Source of the DNA: Botryosphaeria dothidea
Lineage: Eukaryota; Ascomycota; Dothideomycetes; Botryosphaeriales; Botryosphaeriaceae
Reading direction: 5' to 3'
Assembly: GCA_011503125.2 (NCBI GenBank)
Contig: WWBZ02000040.1
Location: 4,030,001-4,094,000, forward strand
DNA: 64,000 nt
The translations under genes and the position numbers were made by a program. Every line of letters starts with the position of its first letter. Position 1 is the stretch's first letter. Shown here in pieces: positions 1 to 11,895 of the stretch. Under the pieces are notes generated by a model. The model had not been told where the DNA came from, ran no database searches, and saw only the letters and a program-made list of their open reading frames with translations.

Positions 1-656
1 GACGATGAGGATAGATGAGCTCGCAGTCGTGATGTAGGTCTTTGGTCATCGCGGGGCTGATCGTGGTTGTCCTCTTGTCTCTGGGGGACGGTGCAGGTGG
101 TGAGGAAGGGGCTGCCAACAGCACTCATGGAGTGCAGCCTTGTGATTAGGGTGGAAGCACCGGCATTGCTGTCCTCACTGAGGCCAGTGCTCGCCTGGCC
201 TGAGAACTCGCTGGCAAAGGTCAATGTCCTCGTCTGCTGTGAGACCAGGGAGGTGTGGGTGGAGTTGCCGCCAAGGCCGAACCACTTGTAGGAGCAGTTC
301 TCGCATCTGACGCCGTTGTAAACGCCGGGTAGACGCGAGAGTCTGAGCGTCATCTTGTTGTGCCAATGGTGGCATCTCGGGCAGCTTCCGTGGAAACGGA
401 CATCCCAGGTGCCGGAAGGAAGGGATCCAAAGGACATTGCGCTGGAAGCAGTGGACAAGTTGGTGGCGCGCCTATCGGGGGCAGAGGCTCTGGGATTCTG
501 ACGTGAGGCATCCATGGCTATAGATGTACTCGGTGGTCCTTGAGCCGTGGATGATGGTGTTTTGGGCGGGTCCATGGCTCGGTTCCCCAGGTGTTGGAAA
601 GAGTCCACTTTGGAGGAAGAGAGGACGGGGCTAACCGAAAGGGCTGCTGTAGTCAT
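1..656 (-). CDS. Double-CxxC zinc-ribbon-like fungal protein, 3' end outside window
   Basis: The frame is open on the minus strand from an ATG at 654-656 to the window edge (218 codons), so the C-terminus is missing. The first ~80 residues are a Ser/Pro/Thr-rich, probably disordered leader. Residues 82-130 form a compact conserved-looking core that starts GTWDVRFHG, with CPRC at 92-95 and CENC at 118-121. That spacing suggests a four-cysteine zinc ribbon followed by a KWFGLGGNST block. I recognise this as a style of uncharacterised protein common in filamentous ascomycetes, but I know no function. The remainder is Ser/Thr-rich again. It is divergent from LEU2, with ~1.4 kb between the starts. 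A later Met (residue 28, 48 or 74) could be the true start, because the leader carries little recognisable signal. The zinc-binding idea is inference from cysteine spacing. Confidence 0.7.
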   Translation of the reverse strand, partial: MTTAALSVSPVLSSSKVDSFQHLGNRAMDPPKTPSSTAQGPPSTSIAMDASRQNPRASAPDRRATNLSTASSAMSFGSLPSGTWDVRFHGSCPRCHHWHNKMTLRLSRLPGVYNGVRCENCSYKWFGLGGNSTHTSLVSQQTRTLTFASEFSGQASTGLSEDSNAGASTLITRLHSMSAVGSPFLTTCTVPQRQEDNHDQPRDDQRPTSRLRAHLSSS

Positions 657-2029
657 ATAATTAGGCAGTAATCCGGCCTTGCCTCGGCGGTGAGGGAAGA
701 GAGAATAGGCCCTGGACAGGCGCTTAGGGTGTGGTGGCCTATGGGAGCAGGCGATGGGGCCAAAAAGCAACACACTCAGACCCGGGCAGCAACAGCAAAG
801 GCCAGTGCTCCAGCACGGGCAAGAAGGTTATAAATGAGCAGATCATGGACCTGATTACGTGCCTTGCACATCAGGCGCAGGTTGGGGAGCGCCAGGCAGC
901 CCCCAACATGGTGAGGCTGAGGGAGTGCCACAATACGGTGGCACTGCCGCAGCACTCATCGTCGGCCGCGAACTCCGCCACAGCTCTTACCAGAAAGGCA
1001 TAATCGTGGTGCGTCTGCCTGGACAAACAATCGGTGTGACCAGGTTGCGTGCGGCGCGCGCTCCTCGACTCGCACCCGCCTTAGGCATCAAAGCAGGGCA
1101 TGCTGGCAGATCGAAGGTGTCGAGAAGGGCCCCCGCAGCTGACGGACGCCACAACGACTCGGCGCCATCTCAGGCGGTGTCTTGAGGGTTTCCTGGCGCC
1201 GGTCAACACGCAGTGAGCAATGCGACAGAGGCCCAAATAGCAACAGAGGACCGCCGCCGACGCCATGTCCGCGGCCAGCCTTAGAGTGGAGGGAGCGGGC
1301 CGTCAGAGACAACGCTCGTGGCCCCCAAAGGCTTGCCGAGAATAGTCAGCAATTGACCGGGCCACGTCGAATTCTGATGGTTCTGCCGAAGCGGGCTCGC
1401 AAAATAGCTGCGCCATAGCCGCATTCTCGGTGTTGCAGCTTACTGCCTTTACTTAGCAGTTGTCTGATGCGGTGCTAGACGAGGTGCACGGTCATGGCGG
1501 TCGAGGGCTGCTGCAGTGCTGCTCATGCCCTCGGTTGCGGGCGATCGTCGAGCAGAGCGGCTCGGGCAGGATCTCGTGGGCAGCAGAGATCTCGTAGGCA
1601 GGCAGGCAGCAATCGATCGCATCCCGTCACGATGAGCGGCTGAGAGAACATGGTGTGCAGGCCCGCCGCCCGCCCGCCCGCCGACTGGCCGACTTGAGGC
1701 GGTGCACACGGCGCCAACCCCTGGCACTCTGACATCAGCGCCCGTAGCCTGCAGCCTTGCGCCCCGTCGTGTCCGGAACCGTGGAGAGACTCTTTTTTTT
1801 GTCCAGGAGAGAGGAAGCCATTGACGGGCCGGGGCCGGCAGTAGCCGACGGCGATGAGTAATGAGACGACCGTGAAGGGGGCAGCGAGTCGCGTTGCCGG
1901 CGATGCTTGGGGCAGCCCCGCGCGGACGCGTGCCGCCGAGACCGGAGCTTAACCCTCATCTTTCCACCCCGCCATTGAATCTTTCGAGCTTCCGCACTCA
2001 ACCGCCAAAACCGCCAAATCACCCCCATC
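657..2029. other. Divergent intergenic region between the CxxC gene and LEU2
   Basis: This 1.37 kb stretch separates two divergent starts. ORFs here are short and overlap in all frames without recognisable products. The one element I can support is a Leu3-type palindrome at 1829-1838, listed separately. I saw no tRNA or repeat. Confidence 0.6.
1829..1838. promoter_or_regulatory. Putative Leu3 binding site (CCGGNNCCGG)
   Basis: The sequence reads CCGGGGCCGG and is flanked by G and C, giving the full GCCGGNNCCGGC form. Leu3 is the zinc-cluster regulator that senses alpha-isopropylmalate, and its known yeast site is CCGGNNCCGG in promoters of leucine genes, including LEU2. The site lies 192 bp upstream of the LEU2 ATG at 2030, a sensible distance for an upstream activating sequence. 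Function is inferred from sequence and position only. Confidence 0.6.
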
Positions 2030-3479
<1,450 letters not shown>

Positions 3480-3673
3480 AAGAGACAAACAAAAAAAAAT
3501 AAGGAACAGATTTGGATGGGTTTTCGAATTTACCGTTGAGATGTAGCGTTTTTGAGATTGACGATATTTACGAGGACATACCAAAAATGGCGGGATGTAA
3601 AAACAAAAGCTGATCTACTATGTAGAAAGAAAAAAACATACGGCCTCGAAGAAGGCTCAGGAAGAGAAATTAA

Positions 3674-3687
3674 CCCCCCCCCCCCCC
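3674..3687. repeat. C14 homopolymer
   Basis: Fourteen consecutive C on the plus strand in the LEU2 downstream region. The length of such a run is rarely read reliably. Confidence 0.9.
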
Positions 3688-4512
3688 AGAAACAACCATA
3701 TCTATCATCTGTGAGACTTTCTACATGTAAAGAGACACAGAGATTCGAAAGCCGCGAAAGCACCAACGTGGGGGTTTTCACACTTGTCCACAAGCGAGAT
3801 GGGCTGACCTCAGTCAAAGCATATAAAAAGCAGCGCCGGTATCGTTTTCCCCCCGTTACTTTCGTGTCTCTCTCTCTGCGGTCCGCCAAGCAAATTGTCA
3901 AGTGCTAGGTGGCCTCGACCGAGTCGACAATGCCGATGCAAGACCACGGTATCCTCAACCCACCTTTAGCCCAAGGATATGCAAGGTCGCCTTCGCACAA
4001 CAAAACCGTCACGATGTCATCCTGACGGGGGACCGAAATTTGAACTTCTCAAAGAAATGTATTTTTCTGTCTTCTTTCGGTCTGATCATTTGTATCCACC
4101 GGCTCCGTTTTTGTTTCTCTCCCTTTCCTTTCTTCCTTCCTTCCTCCGCCCAACAATTCCCTCTCGCCGTAATTTTTTTTTTCAAACGAATACAGCATTA
4201 TCCCTTTGTCTCCTTTTGTCTCACCCTTCCCTTTCATCCACGCCTACGACCAATCTAGAAAAAAAAAAACTCAGGCAAAACCTTAAAAGAGGACAACAAC
4301 ACAACAAAAAGCCGAACGTCGTCCACTCTAGAGCCCGAAAAGAAAAAAAGAAGTTAAAGACCGCTCGCAAACACAACACCCCCTTCTCCTTCCAATGTCT
4401 CCAAAAAAAAAAAAAAGGGAAGCAGAGAAAGATAGAGAATAGTAAAGAGCGATCAGTGGTATCGACAAAAAGGTGGTAAACGTGCTGGTCTACGTATAAA
4501 AAAAGGTGTGAA

Positions 4513-4527
4513 GGGAGGGAGGGAGGG
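4513..4527 (+). repeat. GGGA tetrad repeat, possible G-quadruplex
   Basis: Four GGG blocks separated by single A residues fit the strictest G-quadruplex pattern with one-base loops. It sits between the convergent LEU2 and elongase genes, just past the elongase stop. A role in transcript termination is possible but only inferred. Confidence 0.7.
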
Positions 4528-4738
4528 TCGGCGGTCTAGGAAGGCGGCGGCGGCATAGGTGAGTGGGATACTTTTTCTGTTTTCTTTTGGCGGTTGTTGA
4601 TTGCTACCCGGTGGGGCCCGCTTTTTCGATTGGGGGGATGCCTCATTGGCGGAAGCATGTCAAGAAGGACCAATGCCTACCGCATGACGAGAAGCTTGCT
4701 TTCCTTCAACTTCCGGTCCTTCGATACGCGTGCGTGTC

Positions 4739-6370
4739 TCAGTGCTTAGCCATGTCCGCGTAGCTCAGGTCGTTTTTGTTGGGATTGGTGGTGCTGAGGC
4801 CGCCGTTGAGCTGTGGCTGCTTGTTCGCGGAGCCGTTCTGGTGGTGCGCCGCCGCCGCCCTTGCCGTTCGCCGCGGATCCATTGGTAGCCGTCATCTCGC
4901 GCTCAACGCCGTGGCCGGCGTCCTTGGCGGCCTTGGAGGTGGCGCTGGCCTTGGAAGCCTGGGCGGTGCGCTTGATGTACGAGCGGATGAAGAAGCGGAT
5001 GAACAGGGCGCTGTGCCAACCCAAATCAGTAACGAGCTCATTCAACTGATTAGGAAAATTTCAACTTACGTCAAGAGGCATCAGGTAGATGACGTTGAGC
5101 CAGATGGCGAACGACTGGCCGGTGGTGTCGATGCAAGGGACCTTGACGTACTCGTCCCTCCACCTGGTCTCCTCGCGTGTCTCAACCGTATTGCCGGCCT
5201 CCGGGCCGAAGATGTTGCCCGAGTCGTCGCGTACGTTCTCAGCCAGGCCCTCCTGTCCGGCCGCGCGGAAGAGCATTTTCTTGAACACGGCACCGAGACC
5301 GGTGGCGCTGGCGGCCGAGGCGGCAGCCGTCGCAGAGGAGGACACCGCGGAAGCTGCAGAGACGGCCACCGAGCCGACATTCTGGATCAGAGTGTAGGGC
5401 GTCGCGACCGGGACCGTGTAGGAGACAAACAGGTGAATGGCGGCGAGTTTGCGCCGATGACGAATTGGGCGATTTGCATGGTCGTCAGGGTGCGCTTGAT
5501 CGGTTGCGGGACGCGGACACCAAGCGCTGAGACGGTGTAATACGTATACTGCCCGTGATACTAAATTTATTATCCAGTTCTCACAGCCTCGCGGGTTTGG
5601 ATCAAGACTTACCATAAGCGCGTGAATGCCGGAGTTGATAAATACAAACATCCAGATGGGCGGGACATGAAGCGGATACCGGCCCACATGCAGAGCATGG
5701 CGCCGGCGTGGTGGTAGGTCCTGCAGGGTGGAGCTGCGCTTGCCCTTGGCGAGGATGATGACGGTGTCGAGGACCTCGTAGAACTTGGAGAGATAGAACC
5801 ACCAGCCCCAGAACGCGAGACCCTCGTTCCAGAGCCTGCCGACGTCGGTGGGATCGGGCTCGTTGTTCGCGCCCAGCAGAATCTGCGGGTTCTTCACGCC
5901 CCAGGCGTCCCAGGGTGTTGTTGAAGGTGACGGCGTTGCCGAGCCCGCGCGGGCCGTGGATCTTGCAGTAGGCGTCCACATTCTCGACGAGACCAGAGTT
6001 CAGACCGAGAGTCAAGCGGTAGAGAGCCCTCGCCATGGCGACATTGGTGAATTCCCGAGTACACGGCCAAGAACACATTGTGGAGAATGACGAAAGCGAA
6101 GAAGGCCTTGGTCTTGCTGATGGCCCACGGCTTTGTTGTCGCGGCTCTTGTTGTAGCGGTTGAGCAGGGCGACGGTGATGGCGTAGACAGTGGCAATGGT
6201 AGCGGGGACCTTGGGGGAGAGCAGCGCGTTGTATGTCTCTGCGCTGATGCTAAACGGAGCTCTGAGAGTGCCGTAGTCTGCGACGGCGGAAGCGCAGGCG
6301 GGGCCCAGTCTGGAGGGAATTTGAAAAGATCGCGCGAGGGGAATTCGAGGTGGAAAGAAGGGCCCGACAT
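4739..6370 (-). CDS. ELO-family fatty-acid elongase, broken by multiple indels
   Basis: ELO proteins are ER membrane condensing enzymes that lengthen acyl-CoA with malonyl-CoA. The start (ATG at 6368-6370, MSGPSFHLEF) and most conserved blocks are present: KPWAISKTKAFFAFVILHNV, CKIHGPRGLGNAVTFNN, LWNEGLAFWGWWFYLSKFYE, DTVIILAKGK, the histidine box TYHHAGAMLCMW, PPIWMFVFINSGIHALM, YTYYTVSALGV, and a C-terminal membrane segment with a basic tail. These blocks lie in different frames. Frame changes fall near 6262-6300, 6132-6134 (A run), 6050-6054, 5913-5915, 5720-5721, 5662-5664 and 5445-5450, with two more likely near the last intron and at 4845-4862. Introns at 5549-5612 and about 5011-5069 look normal. 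Codons between breaks are well conserved and no in-frame stops occur, which favours sequence error over an old pseudogene. The stop used here (4739-4741) assumes the C-terminal frame ending ...SYADMAKH. Confidence 0.85.
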
Positions 6371-7302
6371 GGTTCTTGTGCGCGGCGGAAGATCTAAGCC
6401 AGGATGAGGGATGTCGATGGTGGGGAAGAGATTGGGAGCCCTGGGCTGCTTTGTCTGCGCTCAACAGAGCGGCATGCAGGACGGCGTGGGATGGGATCTC
6501 GATGAATGTAGCGCGCGGTGACGGACTGGCTATGACCGGAGGAAGCCAAGGCCTTTCGGAGGGTTTGAGAGGCAATTGACGGGAAGTTGGGATACAAAAG
6601 AGGTGCACTCTTTTGCACGCGTGGGAAAATTCACAATGAGCAGGGCATGACGTTGCCGAGCCCCAACAATTCAGACCGGGGACCGGGCCCCAATTGGGCA
6701 GGCACCGCGTCGCGCGCGCTCATGTGAGAAGGCCAAGACGCGATGATTTTGCTATTAGAAGAACAGCGCGCGGCTACTATTGCTCCCGCCTGCTCCAAGC
6801 CGTCCCTGCTCGACCGTTCAGGGTCCATCATGACCCAGTGCCGGCCCGCAGTGTTCGCAGCGCAGCGCCCGCGTTGGGGAGTCGCAATGCGCTCGCGTGC
6901 GCGATCGGAGGCGGTCCGCCGCCCTGCGTCCCTCACGACGCAAATCACAGCGCAAGCGAGTCGCAAACCCACCTGATTCACGATGCCCTCTTGTAAAACC
7001 TCGGCAACTTGGCGCCCTCTGATAGGTCCATTGCACGCACATCCGCAACCAAGCTCCCAGGGACCAGTGGCGTTGCAAGCCGAGACTGCCGTCGTGCTTC
7101 TCAACAATATTCTACGGCCGAACTTTTTTTCCCATCGTCCGAGCCTCCCCATTGCTTGCGCCTGAACCCTTCCGCGCACATGAATATTGCCCCTCGTCCG
7201 TGGCAGCTGACTTTGGCATACCAGAGTGACTTGGCAACCACCTGCTTGTCCATATCATTGTTCGAATCAAGGAAACACCCGGCCGTTGCCATGCTCGTGC
7301 AT
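6371..7302. other. Intergenic region upstream of the elongase gene
   Basis: About 0.93 kb between the elongase start and the 3' end of the AIM3-like gene, both minus strand. It should hold the elongase promoter. Only overlapping unrecognised ORFs are seen; no RNA gene or repeat is evident. Confidence 0.5.
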
Positions 7303-8622
7303 TTAAGACGGCCTGGGCTTGCTGGACAGCGGGACAGGGGGCGGTGAAGCAGCACCGTTATCCGTCAACCCTTTCTTCTTTGGAGGAGGCGGAGGCGGAG
7401 GCTTCTTCCCCACGGGGCCTGGCGGCGGGCTTGCCGTTGATGCCGCTCCACTGCCCGAAGCGACGCTGTTGACCCGATCCACAACGCCGTACTTCTGGTT
7501 CAGACCATTCGCTGTCTTCACGCCCGCTGCCACTTGTTCCCCATGCCTTTCGCGGAAATTATTCGCCGTCGAAGCAGCGCTGCGCATGTCGCTGAACGAA
7601 ACTGACGAGGGGTCTTTGTGGAAGCTCCTGGCCGTGTTGAACGCAGCCTGTTTCTGCGCAAATGTTGTACCCCCTCCAGGAGTAGCCGCAGGCTGCGACG
7701 AGCCAGTGTTCAGTTTCCCAAATCTTGATTGGAGTTCTCCAAGTTGCCCAGACTGGGCAGGAGACGCGGTGCGCGCCGGTGGTGGGGGAGGGGCGTTTGA
7801 GGCATTCCGAGTAGGTACAGGCGGAGACGCTGTCCTCCCGATACCAAACCCAGAGACGTTTACTCCCGCCTGGCCCAGTCTATTCAAAGCGCCTTGGTTC
7901 AATATACCTTGGCTCGGGTTCGTGGGCGGGGTTTGAACACTCTCCTGGTACGTCGGGGGTGGAGCCGGAGCGTGAAGGTCTGGGTGCGAATTCTGTCTGG
8001 GCGGGAGCCGCGGCGGCAGCCTCGGCTTCTGCGACGGAGCATGAGGGAGAGCAGGCGTCGTTCTGGCGGGCGAGGCTACTTCAGGGCTCTCTTGTCCGGG
8101 TCGTCTCACAGGAGGTGGTGGTAGATGGGACGTCGATAAGCCGGTCGTGTCGACACGGTACGGTCCTGGCGGCGGCTTGTACTCCTCTTCCTCCTGCGCT
8201 TGCGCGGCCGCGATCTGTCTTTGCTGTGAATACTGAACTTGATTCTGCGTCAAAGGAGCCCCCAGCCCAGCGCTTGCAGGAGTAGCGGTCCCGGTCGATC
8301 CGCTTGCACTCGCTCCGTTGCCATAGTATGCCTGGTGCTTCGGCGGGGGTGCGAAAGTCGCTGGGTCTTTCAACGACGAAAGCGGCCTCGACTGGTGGTT
8401 ACGTTGCTCCGCATAAGGGTCCTTATTTCCTCGGCCCAGTATCCCTTTCTTTTGTGCAGGACAGGTGTCAGCCGATACGTCATATAGAAGACTGCGGGGC
8501 AGTGAGGGGGAGCGGGAGCGTACTGCGCGATCCTTCAAGCCCGGCTCCTGCGCGTAGGAAGGCTTGCTGCTGTTTTTCTCAGGGTGCCAGCCACCCTTTG
8601 CGATATCCGTGAATCTGTTCAT
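7303..8622 (-). CDS. AIM3: AIM3-like proline-rich actin-patch protein
   Basis: I take the start at the ATG 8620-8622, giving 439 residues beginning MNRFTDIAKGGWHPEK. The GGWHP motif at the very N-terminus matches my recollection of filamentous-fungal AIM3-like proteins. The frame continues upstream to 8892, so a longer 529-residue product is possible, but that extra part looks like leader sequence. Features in order are an N-terminal GGWHP segment, SLKDPATFAPPPKH, a Gln/Glu stretch, PPPGPYRVDTTGLSTSHLPP, many PPxP and PPRLPPR motifs able to bind SH3 domains, and a conserved C-terminal helix region (TARSFHKDPSS through GLNQKYGVVDRV) before a final polyproline run. No enzyme domain or membrane segment is visible. 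Yeast Aim3 localises to cortical actin patches and binds Rvs167. Assignment rests on motif order, not on a search. Confidence 0.55.
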   Translation of the reverse strand: MNRFTDIAKGGWHPEKNSSKPSYAQEPGLKDRAVRSRSPSLPRSLLYDVSADTCPAQKKGILGRGNKDPYAEQRNHQSRPLSSLKDPATFAPPPKHQAYYGNGASASGSTGTATPASAGLGAPLTQNQVQYSQQRQIAAAQAQEEEEYKPPPGPYRVDTTGLSTSHLPPPPVRRPGQESPEVASPARTTPALPHAPSQKPRLPPRLPPRQNSHPDLHAPAPPPTYQESVQTPPTNPSQGILNQGALNRLGQAGVNVSGFGIGRTASPPVPTRNASNAPPPPPARTASPAQSGQLGELQSRFGKLNTGSSQPAATPGGGTTFAQKQAAFNTARSFHKDPSSVSFSDMRSAASTANNFRERHGEQVAAGVKTANGLNQKYGVVDRVNSVASGSGAASTASPPPGPVGKKPPPPPPPKKKGLTDNGAASPPPVPLSSKPRPS

Positions 8623-8980
8623 GTTGTCGTGGTTGGCGGGTTGCGAAGGTTGGGCACGCAGGATGACGACGGCACCGGCGGGACCGACAGGGATATTGCG
8701 CCTAATGCTTCTTGGCGGCGAACTGTGAAAGTGTTGGCCGCATGATAGATGCCAAACTGCGCGAACTGATCCCACCCGTTTGCGACACACCTTCATTACA
8801 GTTATCTTTGGTATTGATTTCATTTGTAGAATGGATCTGCCTTGTTTTGATTGTGGTCGCAGTCCCGATTTTCTTTTCTCCCTGTCCACCAAGTAACCGC
8901 CACCAGTAGGTCCGGCCTCTTCCCTGATGCTTGAACACGATCTTCTTGTTCTAATGTAGTGTTGATTTATGAATGCGCAT
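8623..8980. other. Intergenic region, AIM3-like promoter
   Basis: This 358 bp stretch between the AIM3-like start and the APC10 stop, both minus strand, holds the AIM3-like 5' leader and promoter. The frame of that gene stays open to 8892, so part could be coding. Nothing else was recognised. Confidence 0.5.
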
Positions 8981-10516
8981 TTAGCGCAGTTCCGCTATGC
9001 CGAAATCTGGCTCCGGCATATCCCTGGGCTTTTTCTTTTTGGTTGCTGGGACCTCAGCTCTCACAGGAGCCCCTGTTGATATCCTCGCCGTCGTGCCTTG
9101 TCTTTCTCTAAACGCCTTGTCTCTTGCGAAGATCTGTAAGCCTCTCAAGTGCGTGTCCTTTCCATTTTGATGGTTTTCGAGGATCTTGACTTGTACGAGC
9201 ATCGCCCTGAGCACCGGTAGCTTCTTGCCTCTTCGGTGCCCATGCTCCCCGTCATCCTCGTCGTCGCCGAGCTCATCTTCGGAACCCGATGCATCATCTT
9301 CGGGCCTATCCACGGCTCCTACGCCCTCGAAGTCGACATTTACCCAGCCTCGAGGCTCAACAAAAGACATGACGCCCCACTCCTGAAGGTCCATCTCTCC
9401 CATGCCGGCGAGGAATGCGATCTTAGTCGGCGTGTAACTCTCATCCTGATCAAAGTCGAGATAGATGCGCATCGCCACGATCTCAACGACCTTAAAAAAA
9501 TGAATGTTGAGGTAATGCGGTTGGGGACCGTCAGACTGCCAGAAGAGAGACGTTGACGGCGATCGCAATTGGGGAACGCCACAGCCTGGCTTGCTGCTAG
9601 ACACTGTCCATGACGCGAGCGACGAGATCTCTTTCAAGTTGGGTGGTAGCGGAGGCGTACTGGGCTCAGTGGGAGATTCTGAAAGGCAAAATTAGTCGAC
9701 GGAACATGATGCTAGAGGCTCACTCTGAAACACAGGGAAGGCGGAAGCATGCGTAACAGGGTTTGCTGCAATGAGATCTTGGTTGAGCTTTGACAGTTGC
9801 ATCGGATCCCAATCGTTTGGGACTCCCAGATAGGCGCGATCTTATGCCACCGCCACCAGACACGATACTCAAGATCGAAAGATAGTCCAACAATGTAGGG
9901 CATGGAATATAAGGTGGCTTTTGGGTGGCGTGAGAACCCTTCCCCCCCCCCCCAAGAGAAGGCAGTCCTTTATGAAATTCCGTGACCGAGACACATAAGC
10001 AAAACTCAATCAATGCAGCCCTCGGCCAATTACAGCCGTTTCAATACAGAACCGGCTCATACGGCTGGCCATAGTCTGGGGTTGACTCGTCGGTGCCGGG
10101 GTTCCGGCCTCGTCCAGACCTGACTTCCGCAATCTCGTGGTCGAGACGGGCGGTGGAATGTATAGACGATGGCGGATACGCACAGCCGTAGCAAAAAAGC
10201 AAGTGTGCTGAATGGGGAAAATACGGTATGGATGAAGAAAGAGAAGAAAGTGGAGACGAGTCGCGAGGGAAAAAAAGAGGTCGTTTTCGTCAAAAGTTGC
10301 GCACGACACGACAGCAGAGAGATTTGACCAACCTGGTGGGGCTTCCTCGTCGTCTTCTGCTTCGGGATAGATGTCGGCCATAACGGACTCCATATAGCCG
10401 CTCTGAGGGTCATCGTGGCTTACATCATCCAGATCCGAGGGTGGATCGAGAGGGTGTTCGGACTGAGGCTGAGGCTGGGGCTGGGGCTGGTGCCGGCGAC
10501 GGGTAGCTGGTGGCAT
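8981..10516 (-). CDS. APC10: Anaphase-promoting complex subunit 10 (Doc1)
   Basis: APC10 is the DOC-domain subunit of the anaphase-promoting complex, which helps hold substrates and lengthens ubiquitin chains. The DOC domain is clear: EISSLASWTVSSSKPGCGV, LFWQSDGPQPHYLNIHFFK, YLDFDQDESYTPTKI, and LENHQNGKDTHLRGLQIFAR near the end. The protein ends in Leu-Arg, resembling the Ile-Arg tail with which APC10 docks on TPR subunits. An acidic insertion (DDASGSEDELGDDEDD) sits inside the domain. The core exon is 8981-9678. Exon 1 is probably 10333-10516, encoding a QPQPQP and Asp/Glu-rich leader. A 117-nt middle exon (9724-9840) bounded by a clean 45-nt intron keeps phase either included or skipped. 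Starting instead at the ATG 9800-9802 is also possible. Identity is firm; the 5' structure is not. Confidence 0.85.
9942..9953. repeat. C12 homopolymer
   Basis: Twelve consecutive C on the plus strand, inside the presumed long first intron of APC10. Confidence 0.85.
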
Positions 10517-11895
10517 GGCTTATGGTGACCTGATCAGGGCAGAGGGACCGTCACGGCGGGTCGATTTGTGGAAGATGGCATGTTGTTGTTTTGTTTTGCT
10601 CGGCGTGGAGAGCGGCAGACTGATCGCTTGCAGGCGCTAAGCCCTCAGTGCCCGTTAGCGAACGTCACCCGCGCCTTCCCGCACAGCTCGACATGCACGA
10701 CACGCTGAAAGCAGCAGCGCGTCCGCTTCGACAGGAGCATACAAATAAGCCGGCCCGCCCACGCTCTCGGCCCGCTTCTCGACGGCCCTGCTCACCTGGG
10801 AGTCGATCAAACCGCCGGGCTCGCATCCGTATGGCCGCCGTCCCAACGCCTGTGGGGGCCGGCCCTGAAAAAGCAACGACCGAGTCCTCCGCAAGCAGCA
10901 ACCGCAATCCATTTCTTCAAGCTGGGCGCGCGACAGGTATCGAGCTGATGTGAAGACCCCGGCCGCCCCAGCACGATCCCGATGCGCCTGCGTCCAGTCA
11001 ATACCGGCCGCGTCTGCCGCGCAGCGCGCAGGAGCCGGTGCGACTCGACGGACATTTAGACCTCTTGTGCGTCCGCCATCTCCGCTCAGGATCCCGACGA
11101 TGGCTGGTGAATGAGCCACGGCGAGAGGCCACGCGAAACGACGCGAGATCGCTTGGCCTCAGATATGAATCTGAATGCTACATGACTAGCACGGGCCGCT
11201 CGCCAGGACGCGTCTGAGATGAAGACAGCCACAGATCTGGCAGCGGCGCCGCCGTGTTGAAGCGCGCTGTCGCCTGGTGCAGCCCCACGCGCGCCTGCTG
11301 CAGCTTGGTAACGCTCTTCCCTGTCCTTTTTCCGGCCATTCCACACAGTTGGTTACACTGCCCCCAAAAAAGCACCCGGAAGGACGAGTGAATCCACAGC
11401 AAGGAGTTGCACTTGAGACCGGGGATCATGCCCATTACCCGAAATCGCCTCTCACTTCGTGGGCTAAATCTGAGCTCTCATCTCGAGAGCCCGCCACCGT
11501 CTGCTCTTTTCACTCGGAGTCCTCCCGAACGCTTGGTCTGCCCTTGCCCTTGACCAGCTCCATGCGCGCTCCAGGACCGGCATTCTATGACTCGCGAATA
11601 TATGTCGAATACCCCCGACTGTCAAGATCTACCACCTTTCTTCTCATCACTCGGATTTCTCTGCACTGACTTCGCATTTGGAACACTTGTGTCTGACCTA
11701 CTCGTACGATTGCTGCCCATGAGCGGTTTGTCACACGCTGCACTGACCTCCATTGCCACAACATAGCGCCTCGGCCGCCGCCAACGCTCTCCATGCCTGA
11801 TTCATTATAGTCTAACGAGGCGTCTTGTGGTACACGAGTGCGAGAGGCGACTACAACAGCTGTGGGCATTCTTACTGCTCCAACCCATCGCATAG
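10517..11895. other. Divergent intergenic region between APC10 and the SAT4-type gene
   Basis: 1.38 kb between two divergent starts, expected to hold both promoters. All ORFs are short and overlap on both strands; none resembles a known family. No RNA gene or repeat was identified. Confidence 0.5.

Larger units (their letters stand above)
3480..4738. other. Convergent intergenic region between LEU2 and the elongase gene
   Basis: This 1.26 kb region lies between two 3' ends and is strongly low-complexity: a C14 run (3674-3687), A runs near 4259-4269 and 4403-4416, pyrimidine-rich stretches around 4100-4180, and a GGGA repeat at 4513-4527. Such tracts fit two 3' UTRs with termination regions. 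I saw no convincing gene. Confidence 0.55.

Noticed and set aside
7303..8892. 529-residue version of the AIM3-like protein
   Set aside because: The 90 extra N-terminal residues look like translated leader; the GGWHP motif normally sits at the very start, so the Met at 8622 is preferred.
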